Origin: Streptomyces odonnellii
GTDB taxonomy: Bacteria; Actinomycetota; Actinomycetes; Streptomycetales; Streptomycetaceae
NCBI RefSeq assembly: GCF_000981895.1
Contig: NZ_LATD01000077.1
Location: forward strand, 1-45,229
DNA: 45,229 nt
Direction of reading: 5' to 3'
The translations under genes and the position numbers were made by a program. Below, in pieces: positions 7,873-17,600 of this stretch. Within the stretch, counting starts at the first letter, position 1. Every line of letters starts with the position of its first letter. Below the pieces are notes generated by a model. That model ran no database searches, was not told the origin of the DNA, and was given only the letters and a program-made list of their open reading frames with translations.

Positions 7873-7915
7873 CGGGGTGGCGGGATTTGAACCCACGACC
7901 TCTTCGTCCCGAACG
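7873..7915 (-). other. tRNA-Pro(CGG) 3'-half: probable integration (att) site
   Basis: On the minus strand, anticodon loop TTCGGGA (anticodon CGG), stem CGAAG, the T-arm GTGGGTTCAAATCCC and acceptor GCCACCCCGAC match a bacterial tRNA-Pro from the anticodon loop to the 3' end. The 5' half (acceptor strand and D-arm) is absent, and the remaining 5' side of the anticodon stem (CCTCG) does not pair fully. A tRNA 3' fragment is the classic duplicated half left when an element inserts into a tRNA gene. Its orientation puts the inserted DNA to the right and an intact tRNA-Pro beyond the window. Confidence 0.7.
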
Positions 7916-8017
7916 AGGTTCGGTTAATGATCTTTCCTGCCTGGATTGTGTTTGCACAGGTCAGGTGGGTGGCCCCGGTTGGTCTCAGGTGGTGTGGAGG
8001 GGGCTTCGGGAGCGGGT

Positions 8018-8038
8018 CGGCTCCCAGACGGCTCCCAG
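8018..8038. repeat. Direct repeat CGGCTCCCAG x2, 11-bp period
   Basis: CGGCTCCCAG occurs at 8018-8027 and 8029-8038. Together with TTCTCCCA(G/A) at 7782 and 7793, also spaced 11 bp, it flanks the tRNA-Pro fragment. Paired direct repeats one helical turn apart on both sides of a core are typical of tyrosine-integrase arm sites. This assignment is an inference. Confidence 0.4.
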
Positions 8039-8094
8039 CGGTACCCCTCAACCCTTAACAGGGAAGGACCTGCCGGCGCAAGGCTCGGCCGGTC

Positions 8095-8664
8095 CTAGGC
8101 GGCCACATGCTGCGCGAGAACCATGCTGCCGCCGAGCGGTGAACTCGTATCTCGTTGTGTCTGCTTCTCGGCTGTGCGTCTGGCCTCACCGGCTGTTTGC
8201 CGGGGGCTGACTCCCCGGAGTACTTCTTCCGCTGTCGGATGCCCCTGCACCCAGCCTCGCAACGTGTCGGGGTCGACGTAGCGATAGCTCTGAGGCGGGT
8301 GGAACGGACCTCCGGCACGGAGGTGGGCGAGCGGAACCGGGTCGGAGAAGCGCCTGACGGCATCAAGGAGCAGAGCGGATGCCTGTTCTGCTCCTTCCAT
8401 GTAAGCGAGGTAGTCGCGGCGGCTGATAGCGCCATGTCTCTTGTGCGACTTCCAGATCTCGGACGGCGTGCCGACCTGCACGGCAGTGACGGTCGCGGTG
8501 CCCACCAAGGCCATCACGGGGGATGTGGCGTAAAGGATGACCGTGGTCCCCGGTGGCACGGCGACGCGTTGGCGGCGAAGTTCCACGGACTTATTGCCAT
8601 CCAAGATGGCCGTGGCATACCGCGGGTGGAGGGACATCAGGAGTGAGCGTTCGTGCTCGTTCAC
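8095..8664 (-). CDS. ASCH/PUA-like domain protein
   Basis: A 189-residue protein starting at ATG 8664, overlapping the upstream gene by ATGA (8661-8664), so the pair is translationally coupled. The N-terminus LLMSLHPRYATAILDGNKSVELRR is the hallmark of ASCH-type domains, a PUA-like beta-barrel fold that binds RNA or modified nucleotides. The remaining core strands are VPPGTTVILYATSP and ALVGTATVTAVQVGTP. The C-terminal ~40 residues are polar and probably disordered. Its partner is a GNAT-PIN protein, so a role in RNA or tRNA recognition or in a toxin-antitoxin-like unit is plausible but unproven. Confidence 0.75.
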   Translation of the reverse strand: MNEHERSLLMSLHPRYATAILDGNKSVELRRQRVAVPPGTTVILYATSPVMALVGTATVTAVQVGTPSEIWKSHKRHGAISRRDYLAYMEGAEQASALLLDAVRRFSDPVPLAHLRAGGPFHPPQSYRYVDPDTLRGWVQGHPTAEEVLRGVSPRQTAGEARRTAEKQTQRDTSSPLGGSMVLAQHVAA

Positions 8665-10742
8665 TGGGCTGGCTGGCCTTCCTGGTAGATGGCGCTGAAC
8701 AGATCGGGAGTGATCTCGAAGACCGACTGCACGCCGAGTGGGTGCTGGCGCTGCGCGGCCAGTGACTTCACTTTGTGTAGCCCCACCGGTCGAGGGAAGA
8801 TCTCTGTGTCGGAGAACAGTAGAGCGCGTGCCTGGCCTCGATCACCACACACGCGCAGGATGTCATCCAGCCCCCACACTCCCAGGTGCCTGAAGCGGTT
8901 GTACAAGGAGCGTCCGGTGTCGACGACGGTGGCATCGAAGCGGGAGCAGGCGATCACGGCGGAAACGGACTGGTTCTTGTCCGAGCTGGCGTACCAGAGG
9001 ATCCGGGCCGGGACCTTCTCTCCTCGGGAGCGTGCGGCGCGGTAGTAGACGTGCTCGCGGCTGATGCCAAGGTGATCGTCTCGGGGAATGAGCGCGCTGG
9101 GGACACCGAAGAGATCGCTGGACCACATGGGCTGGATGGGAACGAGGAAGCACGGCAGCTGTGAATCAGTGATCTTCGCGGGCCACCAGGCGCGCTCGAG
9201 CGCGGCAGCCGCCGCTGCTGGCATGGCGGCTGGTACCGCTGGTATCTGGAGACCGACGAGGGCGGCTGCGAACTGTGCTTGCTCGTCTACGGCCCGGGCA
9301 TCTGCGCAGACGTCCAGGACGAGCGTGACCAAGGTCCCGGCATGCTCGCGAAAGCCGTCCTCGCGGGCTGCGATGCGTACGGACGGTTGGAGGCGTCCGT
9401 CGGTGAGAGACAGCAGGCGAACGCCTGAACGGCGGCAGTGATCACGCAAGCGAAAGAGGATCTGACGGGCCAGTGTCTGGTGCATGGGGTGGCCGTCGAG
9501 CACCCGTAGCAGTGGCACGACCAATTGGCCGTCGCGTACTCCATAACCGTAGATAGCCGCGACGGTACCTTCGGCGTCAATCACCTGCTGGCGGACCCAA
9601 CGTGCCGGATGCGCCGCGAGTCGACGGAGCTCCGCGACGAAGTCGTTCCGGCGCTCTCCGGCTGCCTTGTTGAGGAAGGCGAGTTGCCCTTGCTCCTGGC
9701 CGGCAGGGACGGCCCGGACCGTGAGTGATGTGCCGAGAAGATCGCCCGGCTGGTAGACCTGGGCTCTGGTGAGCTCGTCCACGTGCAGGACGATATCCGA
9801 GGGTCTGAGGATTCGTACCTCACAGACCGACATGGCGATGTCCGACAAGGAAGCGAGAAAACCGTCCCGGGTCACCAGGAACAGGATGCCGCTGGCGCTG
9901 CACTCGGCTACGTAGCGCAGGTCGCGGAGGTCGTTTTCAGAGAGCTGCCGTTTGTCGCCGATGTGAATCTGGACTGCGGACCGAAGCTCCGCGAACAGGC
10001 GGTCCGCGTCGTTCCGGCTCACACTGGGCTCGGCGTAGCCGTGGGTCGCCTGGAGCTGCCGTCGCCGCTCCGCAGAGTCGGAGATCTTGCCGATCTCTGC
10101 TTTGAGTTGAGGCAGAACGGCGAGATCCACCAAGCCGGCAAGCCAGTCCGAGGTGAGTGTCCGGGACTCCTCGGCTCCGTGCCGCTGTCCGGATGAATGC
10201 AGGTCCGCGAAGACGTTGCAGTCCATCGCCACGGTCAGAAGTGCGGTCGACTCAAGGTCGGAGAACAGATGCGGGTGGTCGTGATCCCGTGACCAGACGA
10301 CAAGAGGCTTACGGTCCTTGCCACGGCCGTCGACCTCGTTACGGGCCTCGAAGCCCAATTGCCGCCACATCGCGTCGTAGCCGTAGTCCTTGCGGCACTT
10401 GAGTACGATGCCGGACCGGTCGTGGTGGCGAGCGGAGATCTCGTCCACGAGGAGGCGGGCGATGCCTTGTCCCCGGGAATCAGGGTCCACACACAGATGA
10501 GTGAGACGGATCTGCTGCCGTGGCAGGGAGAAAAGAGTGTAGCCGACGAGCTTTCGGCCGTCCATCGCGGCAAGCAATCGCTTCTCCGCAGCCGCTTGCG
10601 CGTAAGCGGCAGGCGGCATAAAGCCCAGCCTCTTGTTGAAGCGATCGCCGAGTTCCACGATCGCTGCCAGGAGCTCCTCGTCACGGGCCCCAACGAGCCT
10701 GATGAGTATCTCTGTTGCGGGGGCAGGCTTCGGCTTCTGCAT
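8661..10742 (-). CDS. Multidomain GNAT acetyltransferase-PIN nuclease protein
   Basis: A 693-residue protein. Residues ~10-150 are a GNAT N-acetyltransferase with LTHLCVDPDSRGQGIA holding the R-x-x-G-x-A acetyl-CoA loop (R90-A95). Residues ~170-315 are a PIN-like ribonuclease: VAMDCNVFAD (D174), acidic residues in the middle, and SGILFLVTRDGFL (D293). Residues ~345-500 again look GNAT-like (LVVPLLRVLDGHPMHQTLAR). The last ~150 residues (SVSAVIACSRFDATVVDTG, DILRVCGDRGQARALLFSD) look PUA/ASCH-like. Its stop overlaps the ASCH gene start. A PIN RNase joined to acetyltransferase domains suggests RNA cleavage with acetylation-based control; the composite role is inferred. Confidence 0.7.
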   Translation of the reverse strand: MQKPKPAPATEILIRLVGARDEELLAAIVELGDRFNKRLGFMPPAAYAQAAAEKRLLAAMDGRKLVGYTLFSLPRQQIRLTHLCVDPDSRGQGIARLLVDEISARHHDRSGIVLKCRKDYGYDAMWRQLGFEARNEVDGRGKDRKPLVVWSRDHDHPHLFSDLESTALLTVAMDCNVFADLHSSGQRHGAEESRTLTSDWLAGLVDLAVLPQLKAEIGKISDSAERRRQLQATHGYAEPSVSRNDADRLFAELRSAVQIHIGDKRQLSENDLRDLRYVAECSASGILFLVTRDGFLASLSDIAMSVCEVRILRPSDIVLHVDELTRAQVYQPGDLLGTSLTVRAVPAGQEQGQLAFLNKAAGERRNDFVAELRRLAAHPARWVRQQVIDAEGTVAAIYGYGVRDGQLVVPLLRVLDGHPMHQTLARQILFRLRDHCRRSGVRLLSLTDGRLQPSVRIAAREDGFREHAGTLVTLVLDVCADARAVDEQAQFAAALVGLQIPAVPAAMPAAAAAALERAWWPAKITDSQLPCFLVPIQPMWSSDLFGVPSALIPRDDHLGISREHVYYRAARSRGEKVPARILWYASSDKNQSVSAVIACSRFDATVVDTGRSLYNRFRHLGVWGLDDILRVCGDRGQARALLFSDTEIFPRPVGLHKVKSLAAQRQHPLGVQSVFEITPDLFSAIYQEGQPAQ

Positions 10743-11469
10743 GGTGCCAGTCTTGCGGCTTCTGTGTTGCGATGCGCAGGTTTTTCGATCAACTCTTGGT
10801 ACGCCGCACCCATCAGCGTCCGCTGCCGCGGGAAGGCGGTAGGTTCCGGGTCTTCGACGCCGGACTGACGGGCACTGCTATCAGCAGCGTCCTCTGGTTG
10901 ACGACGTACCTGGTCAACCACGACGCACGGCCTCCGCAGCCGACGTCTTCGGCGTCAGCGGTGCCGCGTTCGCTGGACCGGTACTCAGAGGTGAACGCAG
11001 GGGACCTTGATCACCGGACCCCTCGGGTACTTCGAGGCGGTTGGGCTTCAACCGTGCAGCGCGGCAACCGCGGCCCGCGAGCTCCTGCAGGATGGTGATG
11101 TGACGACGGACGCCACGCGTCGACAGCCAAGCAGTGGTCTTCCAGGTTCTTTGGGATGCGTCGCTGGTCGGGGTTCGGGCTGCTTAATTCCTCGCCGATG
11201 CCGGAGGCCCGCCTCGGGGGGCTCTCCAGCCCTGCCCCAGCAACAGGAGACCGGGCGTGTAGCGGGTTTGACAACAGCGGCCTGTGCGGTTCAGTCCAGC
11301 CGTCCAGGATCCGCTGACCAAGATGCCCGTGACCCTTGAGAACCTGAAGCGGGCCGTACCCGGGGTCGGAGATACTGGTATTTCTGTGACCCCCGCGGCC
11401 AGGCTGCACGTAGTGTGCCCGGGTGATCGCGCTCCGGCAATGATGGCGTTGATGAAGGAGTCTGCCCAG
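10743..11469. promoter_or_regulatory. Divergent intergenic region between the GNAT-PIN operon and DISARM
   Basis: These 727 nt carry no convincing gene; the open frames in them have poor codon use. The region should hold promoters for both directions. The clearest element is an inverted repeat TGGTTGAC-N10-GTCAACCA at 10895-10920. I see no clear -10/-35 pair for drmD. If drmD starts at an upstream in-frame codon (GTG 11284, ATG 11323 or ATG 11440), the region is correspondingly shorter. Confidence 0.4.
10895..10920. promoter_or_regulatory. 26-bp inverted repeat, candidate operator
   Basis: TGGTTGAC and GTCAACCA are perfect 8-bp arms separated by 10 bp. The left arm contains a TTGAC promoter-like hexamer. 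It lies about 150 nt upstream of the GNAT-PIN start and 550 nt upstream of drmD, so it could control either or both. Confidence 0.4.
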
Positions 11470-14400
11470 GTGGCGACTGTGACGGAGTATCCGCAGGGAT
11501 CGGCGAGCAGTACCCCGAATACGGCGGCCATTCCACCGGTCCCAGAGCCGGGACAGGTCGTCAAGGTCCGTGGATCCACCTGGGCGGTGTCCGACATCCA
11601 GAAGCAGGGCCTTCCCCGTAGCCCCGCTGACGAGGGGGCGCCGGGGCTCACGCATGTGGTCAGCCTGCAGTCGCTGGACGAGGACCGGCTCGGGCAGGAA
11701 CTGACGGTGGTCTGGGAGCTGGAGGTGGGGCACACCGTCGCCCCGAACCAGGGCCTTCCGGAGACTGTGCGGGCGGATGCGTTCGACGACCCGAATACTC
11801 TCGCCGCGTTCGTGGACGCGGTCCGCTGGGGCGCGGTCACCTCGGCGGACGCGAATTCCTATCAGGCCCCTTTCCGGAGCGGCGCCAATGTGGAGGCGTA
11901 TCAGCTGGTGCCACTCAGCCGTGCGCTGCAGTCGTCGCGTACGAATCTGCTGCTCGCGGACGATGTCGGTCTGGGCAAGACCATCGAGGCAGGCCTCGTC
12001 GTGCAGGAGCTGCTGCTGAGGCACCGTGCACGATCCGTAGTGATCGTGTGCCCGCCGAGCCTGTCGCTGAAGTGGCAGGACGAGATGCGGGAGAAGTTCG
12101 GCCTCGACTTCGTCATCGTCAACAGTGAGCTGATGGCAAAGGTGCGGCGGAGCCACGGGCTCAACGCCAACCCGTTCCGACTCTTCCCTCGCGTGATCGT
12201 GAGCATGGCGTGGCTGCCGTCGCTGCGGGCGCAGCGGTTGCTACGTGACGTGCTGGCGGACGTGCGCAGCTCCCGGACGGCCAGGCGGTACGCGTTCGAT
12301 GTACTGGTGGTCGATGAGGCGCACCATGTGGCGCCAGCCAGTCCGACGACGGCGCCGGGGCAGCGTGGCTATGCGGTGGACAGCAACCGGACGACGGCGA
12401 CGATGAGGCTCGCGGAAGCGTGCGAGCACCGGCTGTTCCTGAGCGCGACGCCGCATAACGGCTATTCGGAGTCATTCACCGCCCTGTTGGAGATGATCGA
12501 CGGTCGCAGGTTTACCCGCGGCGCGAGCATCGATGAGAGCGCGCTGAAGGAGGTGATGGTGCGGTGGCTGAAGACCGATCTTCCGGACAAGGGGTTCAAG
12601 ACGCGGAAGTTGGGGCCCCTCCCGTTCACGCCGTCGGAGGAGGAGCAGCGGCAGTTCGCGCGGTTGGAGCGGCTGCTGGCGGACAGCGCCCGGGCGAACG
12701 GCAAGGGCTCGGGCGGCGACATCGTCGCGATGCTGTTGAAGAAGCGTTTCCTGTCCAGCCCGTGGTCCTTCGCCCGCACCCTTGAGCTGTACGAGGGCGC
12801 GGACGGGGGTGACCGGCAGCTTCGGGTAGACGACGATGACGAGTACTACACGGAGGTGTTGGGCAGCGGTCAGTCGGACGAGGAGGAGGGTGCGGCCGAG
12901 CACCCCGAGTTCACCGCTCTGCGTCACTCCAAGGGCTCGGACCCGCTGGTCGCGGCCACAAGGAACGAGATCGACTCGCTCATCGAGTGGGGGCGCCGGT
13001 ATGAGCACAAGCCGGACTCCCGGCTGGAAGAACTGCTGGCCTTCCTCGCCGCGGTTTGTCGGCCGGACGGCACCCACTGGAGCAACGAACGCGTCGTGGT
13101 GTTCACGGAGTACGCGGCCACCCTCGAATGGATCGAGCGCGTGCTGCGGCAACGCGGCTACAACGACGTGCTGGAGGTCATCCAGGGCTCGACCCCGACT
13201 GAGGAGCGGGAGAAGATCCGTGCCCGTTTCACCGAGAGCCCAGACAAGCACCCGGTCCGCGTCCTGCTCGCCACCGACTCCGCCGGCGAGGGCATCGATC
13301 TGCAGACCCACTGCCACCGCCTGGTCAACTTCGACATCCCCTTCAACCCGTCCCGCCTGGAGCAGCGCATCGGCCGGATCGACCGGTACGGGCAGACGAA
13401 GAACCCGGAGATCTTCCACTTCGTGCCGGTCTCCGGCTCCACGACGTACGACGCGGACATGAAGTTCATGGGGATCATCGCGACCAAGGTCGGCCAGGCC
13501 ACCGAGGACCTTGGCAAGGTCAACCAGGTCATCGACGCCGAGGTGCAGGAGCACTTCGCCCCTACCCGAACGACGCGTAGGGCCCGGCTGACCGCTCCGG
13601 ACGACGGCAATGAGGTGATCACCCGCGTGCTGGCCGGCGGGATGGAACTGAACCGCCAGCTCACCCAGCTGTCGGAGACGTACGACGAGCACAAGGCCGC
13701 CATGCACCTCACGCCCGCGAATGCCCGCCGAGTGGTTGACACCGCGCTCACCCTGACCTCTCAGCCCCCGCTCATCGAGATCGGCGACGACCGCACCGAG
13801 GCGCAGGTCTTCGAGATCCCGAACCTCGGCCGCTCCTGGCAGCCGGCCCTCCGCGGCCTGGATACCCGCCTGGAGCCGGGCGTCCCGCGCCCCATCACCT
13901 TCGATGACCAGGCCGCCCAGCAGCGCACCGACCTGGTCCACATTCACCTCGGGCACGCCCTCATGCAGCGCGCCACCCGCACCCTGCGCTCCGCGCTCTT
14001 CAGCACGGACTCCCCGGTACACCGGGTCACCGCCGTCATTGCCCCCGGCCTCCCCGAGTCCTGTGTAGCCGCCGTCTCCCGGCTTGTCCTGGTCGGACGC
14101 GGCGGGCTGCGACTCCACGAGGAGGTGTTCCTCACCGGCGTCCGGCTACGCGGTCAGGCACTCGCCGAGTCCAAGGTGGAGCAGGTCCTTGACGAAACCC
14201 TCGACTCCGAGGATCTGCTCTTGGCCGATGAGGAGGTGCGCGCTCACCTTGCCGGGCAGTGGAACGACGACGGTTCTCGGCTGCGCACACGCCTGCTAAC
14301 CGCGATGGAACGCAAGAGCGCAAGCCGCCAGGAGAAGGTCACCGAGGCGCTCACACAGCGCCGGGACTCCGACATCAAGCGTGCCCATGAGATCTTCGAC

Positions 14401-14673
14401 GCCTTTCGGCTCAACCTGCGCGAGTCCCGCGACCGCCTGGAGCAGGCCATCCGCGCCGAGGAAGAGCTGCTGTTCACCGACGACCAGCAGAAGCAGCGAC
14501 GCCGGGACCTGCATCACATGAACGAGCGCCTCGACAGCTTGGACGACGAGGAAGCGCGCGAGATCGCCTCGATCCAGGAGCGCTACAGCGACATCAGGCC
14601 GTATGTATCCGCCGCCGCGGTCGTGTTCGCCCTCACCCCCGAAGACGCGAAGAACGGAATGGCCAAGGTATGA
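11470..14673 (+). CDS. drmD: DISARM protein DrmD, SNF2-family helicase
   Basis: A 1067-residue protein from GTG 11470, chosen for GAAGGAG 9 nt upstream; in-frame starts at 11284, 11323 and 11440 cannot be excluded. It is a superfamily 2 SNF2-like ATPase: Walker A in DDVGLGKTIEAG (K~170), DEAH box VVDEAHH (~282), SATPHNG (~325), and C-terminal helicase motifs ATDSAGEGIDLQ (~602) and EQRIGRIDRYGQ (~631). A helical, charged C-terminus (~890-1040) follows. In class 1 DISARM, DrmD accompanies the adenine methylase and the core DrmABC genes, as here. It overlaps drmMI by ATGA. Its role is ATP-driven DNA engagement in restriction of incoming phage DNA. The system assignment rests on full gene order. 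Confidence 0.92.
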   Translation: MATVTEYPQGSASSTPNTAAIPPVPEPGQVVKVRGSTWAVSDIQKQGLPRSPADEGAPGLTHVVSLQSLDEDRLGQELTVVWELEVGHTVAPNQGLPETVRADAFDDPNTLAAFVDAVRWGAVTSADANSYQAPFRSGANVEAYQLVPLSRALQSSRTNLLLADDVGLGKTIEAGLVVQELLLRHRARSVVIVCPPSLSLKWQDEMREKFGLDFVIVNSELMAKVRRSHGLNANPFRLFPRVIVSMAWLPSLRAQRLLRDVLADVRSSRTARRYAFDVLVVDEAHHVAPASPTTAPGQRGYAVDSNRTTATMRLAEACEHRLFLSATPHNGYSESFTALLEMIDGRRFTRGASIDESALKEVMVRWLKTDLPDKGFKTRKLGPLPFTPSEEEQRQFARLERLLADSARANGKGSGGDIVAMLLKKRFLSSPWSFARTLELYEGADGGDRQLRVDDDDEYYTEVLGSGQSDEEEGAAEHPEFTALRHSKGSDPLVAATRNEIDSLIEWGRRYEHKPDSRLEELLAFLAAVCRPDGTHWSNERVVVFTEYAATLEWIERVLRQRGYNDVLEVIQGSTPTEEREKIRARFTESPDKHPVRVLLATDSAGEGIDLQTHCHRLVNFDIPFNPSRLEQRIGRIDRYGQTKNPEIFHFVPVSGSTTYDADMKFMGIIATKVGQATEDLGKVNQVIDAEVQEHFAPTRTTRRARLTAPDDGNEVITRVLAGGMELNRQLTQLSETYDEHKAAMHLTPANARRVVDTALTLTSQPPLIEIGDDRTEAQVFEIPNLGRSWQPALRGLDTRLEPGVPRPITFDDQAAQQRTDLVHIHLGHALMQRATRTLRSALFSTDSPVHRVTAVIAPGLPESCVAAVSRLVLVGRGGLRLHEEVFLTGVRLRGQALAESKVEQVLDETLDSEDLLLADEEVRAHLAGQWNDDGSRLRTRLLTAMERKSASRQEKVTEALTQRRDSDIKRAHEIFDAFRLNLRESRDRLEQAIRAEEELLFTDDQQKQRRRDLHHMNERLDSLDDEEAREIASIQERYSDIRPYVSAAAVVFALTPEDAKNGMAKV

Positions 14674-17600
14674 GCCGCCGCTACCCCCAGACCGTCGCCG
14701 ATCTGCACCGTGCCTGGCTCGAACTCGTCGACGCTGACGGTCCGTTCCTCGCCATCCCCACCTTGGAGCGCGTCTACCCGCAGGGCATCCCCCAGCCCGA
14801 CTCCCGGGCGCTCGACGCCATCAAAGACGCCAAGCCAGCCTTCGAGAAGGCATGGGAGAGCTGGGACGAGCACCCGGGTGACGAAGCCGCTCTCGACCTG
14901 TATCGCGAGGTCCGCGACAACTGGGTCGACCTCGTCCTACGCCAGGGACTGCGGTGGGGCGCCTCCTACACTGTGCCCGCCCCGGTCGCCGCCGAGGTCC
15001 GCTCGCCCGACTACACCGTCACTGTGCGCGCCGACGGCGCCCTCGTCCACGGCGACACCACCGGGGCTCTCGTCCTGGTCACCGACCCCACGGACTCCCT
15101 GCGCGACCCGCTCACCGACGGCTGGTCGGCCAGCCCGATTGACCGCATGGAGGAGCTGCTGCGTGCCTCCGATGTGCCTATCGGCGTCGTCACCGACGGC
15201 CGCTGGTGGGCGATCGTCAGTGCCCGGCCGCAGACCATGGTTGCCTCCGGCGTCGTCGATGCTCAGACCTGGATTGAGGAGCCCCAGACCCGCAACGCCT
15301 TCATCGAACTCCTCCAGCGCCGCCGACTGGTCGGTGGTAAACAACAGGACCGGCTGACCGAACTCTTCGGCGAGTCCGTCACCGCCGCCGAGAAGATCAC
15401 CGAAGCGCTCGGCACCCAGGTCCGTCGCGCTGTCGAACTTATCGTCCAGGCCCTGTCCGAAGGCGCCCTAGACGCGCGGCGACGCGGCGAGCCCGACCCG
15501 CTGCCGGCGGCAAGGGGCGAGGTCTATGAGGCCGCCGTCACCGTCATGATGCGCGTGGTCTTCCTCCTCTTCGCCGAAGAACGCGGGCTGCTGCCGCAGA
15601 GCCGCCTCTTCGCGATGGGGTACGGCATCAGCGACGAACTCGACCTCCTTGACGCTCGTGAGAAGGAGGAGGGCGAAAAGGCCCTCGACGGCACCTTCCT
15701 GACCTGGCACCGGCTTCTGGCTACCTCGCAGGCGCTGTACCGCGGCGCGAGCTTCGAGGATCTGCGCCTGCCCGAGTATGGCGGCTCCCTCTTCGACCCG
15801 GCCCGCTTCCCCTTCCTGACTGCCTGCAACTCCCAGGACACCCTGGCCGTCACGGTCAGTGACCGCGTCATGCTCGAAGTCCTGCGCGCCGTGCAGATCG
15901 CCCAATTGCCTGGCGGGGCACGACGAATCTCCTTCCGCGACATCGACGTCGAACAGATCGGCTACATCTACGAGGGCCTGCTCGGCTACTCCTGCGAACC
16001 CGCCGAAGAGATCATCGTCGGTCTCACCGGCAGCGCGGGATCCGAACCCGAGATCCCCCTCGCCACCCTCGAAGAACTCAGCCAGGCCAAGCGCACCGAG
16101 ACCGTGCTGGCCGACGCGATCCTCGCCTGGATCAAGCAGCACCAGCCGGCCGCGAAACCGTCCAGCAAAGCCGCCCTCGCCAAGACTCTGAAGGCGGGCG
16201 ACACCCTCGACGACACCGAGATCGCCCTGCGCGACGTCACCGACGACCCCGAACTGCGCGACCGGCTGCGCCCGTACATCGGAATCATCCGCCGAGACCT
16301 GCGCAACCGACCGCTGGTGGTCGAGCCCGGCGGCGTCCTGCTGGTGGAGACCCCGTCGCGTGCTTCGGCCGGCGCGCACTACACGCCCCGCTCTCTTGCC
16401 GAGGAAGTCGTTCGGTACGCGCTGGAACCTCTCGTCTACTCGCCCGGACCACACCAGACCGCCGACCAGGACGCCTGGCGGCCCATCGACTCCGATCAGA
16501 TCCTCGACCTGCGCATCGCCGACATCGCCTGCGGTTCCGGCGCCTTCCTCGTCGCCGCAGCACGGTACCTCGCCGACCGGCTCGTCGAGGCATGGCACCG
16601 CGAGGGCGTGGCGTACGGAAGGACCCCGCACGACCTGCACGTCCACGCCATAAGGACCGTCGTCGCGACCTGCCTGTACGGCGCGGACATCAACGGCATG
16701 GCCGTGGAGATGTGCAAGCTGTCGCTGTGGCTGGTGTCGCTGGACCCGAAGCTCCCGTTCTCGTTTGTCGACGACAAGGTGCTGCACGGCAACGCGTTGC
16801 TCGGTCTGACCGACGCCGACCAGCTGCGCCGCCTTCACATCGACCCCGCCGCGGCTGGCAACCAGTTCAGCATCTTCGCCCTGGACGTGGACGACATCCT
16901 GGATCAGGCCAGTCGTTTGCGTCGCCAACTGGCCACCGAGGTCGATGACAACGATCCGCAGCGTTCGGCCGCTACGAAGCGGCGGCAGTGGCGCCGGTAC
17001 CAGGCGTTGACGGCACAGCTTGCCGATGTCGCGGACGGGGTGATCGCGGCCGGGCTACGGTGGGGCGGAAAGCCCGGGAAGCAATTGAAAGCCGCATACG
17101 AGAACCTGCGCGTCGCAGTGGAAAGCGCGTATCCGGCGGATGCCGGGGAGGCAGACCGGACGATGCTCGACGGGATCAAGAAGGCTGGGCTCACCCCGAC
17201 AGTAACCACGGACTACGAGCGGTGGAAGCCGCTGCACTGGATCCTAGCCGTTCCGGACGTGATGGAGCGGGGTGGGTTCGACGCAGTCATCGGCAACCCA
17301 CCATTCCTCGCTGGTTCCGACATCACGGGAGCAATGGGCACAAACGTCCGGGATTGGCTCGTTGAGGTATGCGCATCCGGGTATCGCGCAAACGCCGACG
17401 TGGTCGCATACTTCTTCCTTCGCGCGGAAAAACTCCTTACCTCGACAGGGGGGCTTGGGCTCATCGCAACCAATAGCATCGCCCAAGGGAAGAGTCGCGA
17501 GGTAAGTCTCGACAGAATGAGTTCTAGCGGCTTTACCATCACTCGGTCCATTCAAAGTCGACCGTGGCCTGCCGTGAGCGCCAGTCTGGAGTATGCGGCT

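Noticed and set aside
7861..7930. A complete functional tRNA-Pro gene
   Set aside because: The D-arm and 5' acceptor strand are missing upstream of the anticodon arm and the anticodon stem has a mismatch; only the 3' half is there.
12472..14118. A 548-codon open frame opposite drmD
   Set aside because: Shadow of drmD; no recognisable domain and poor codon use.
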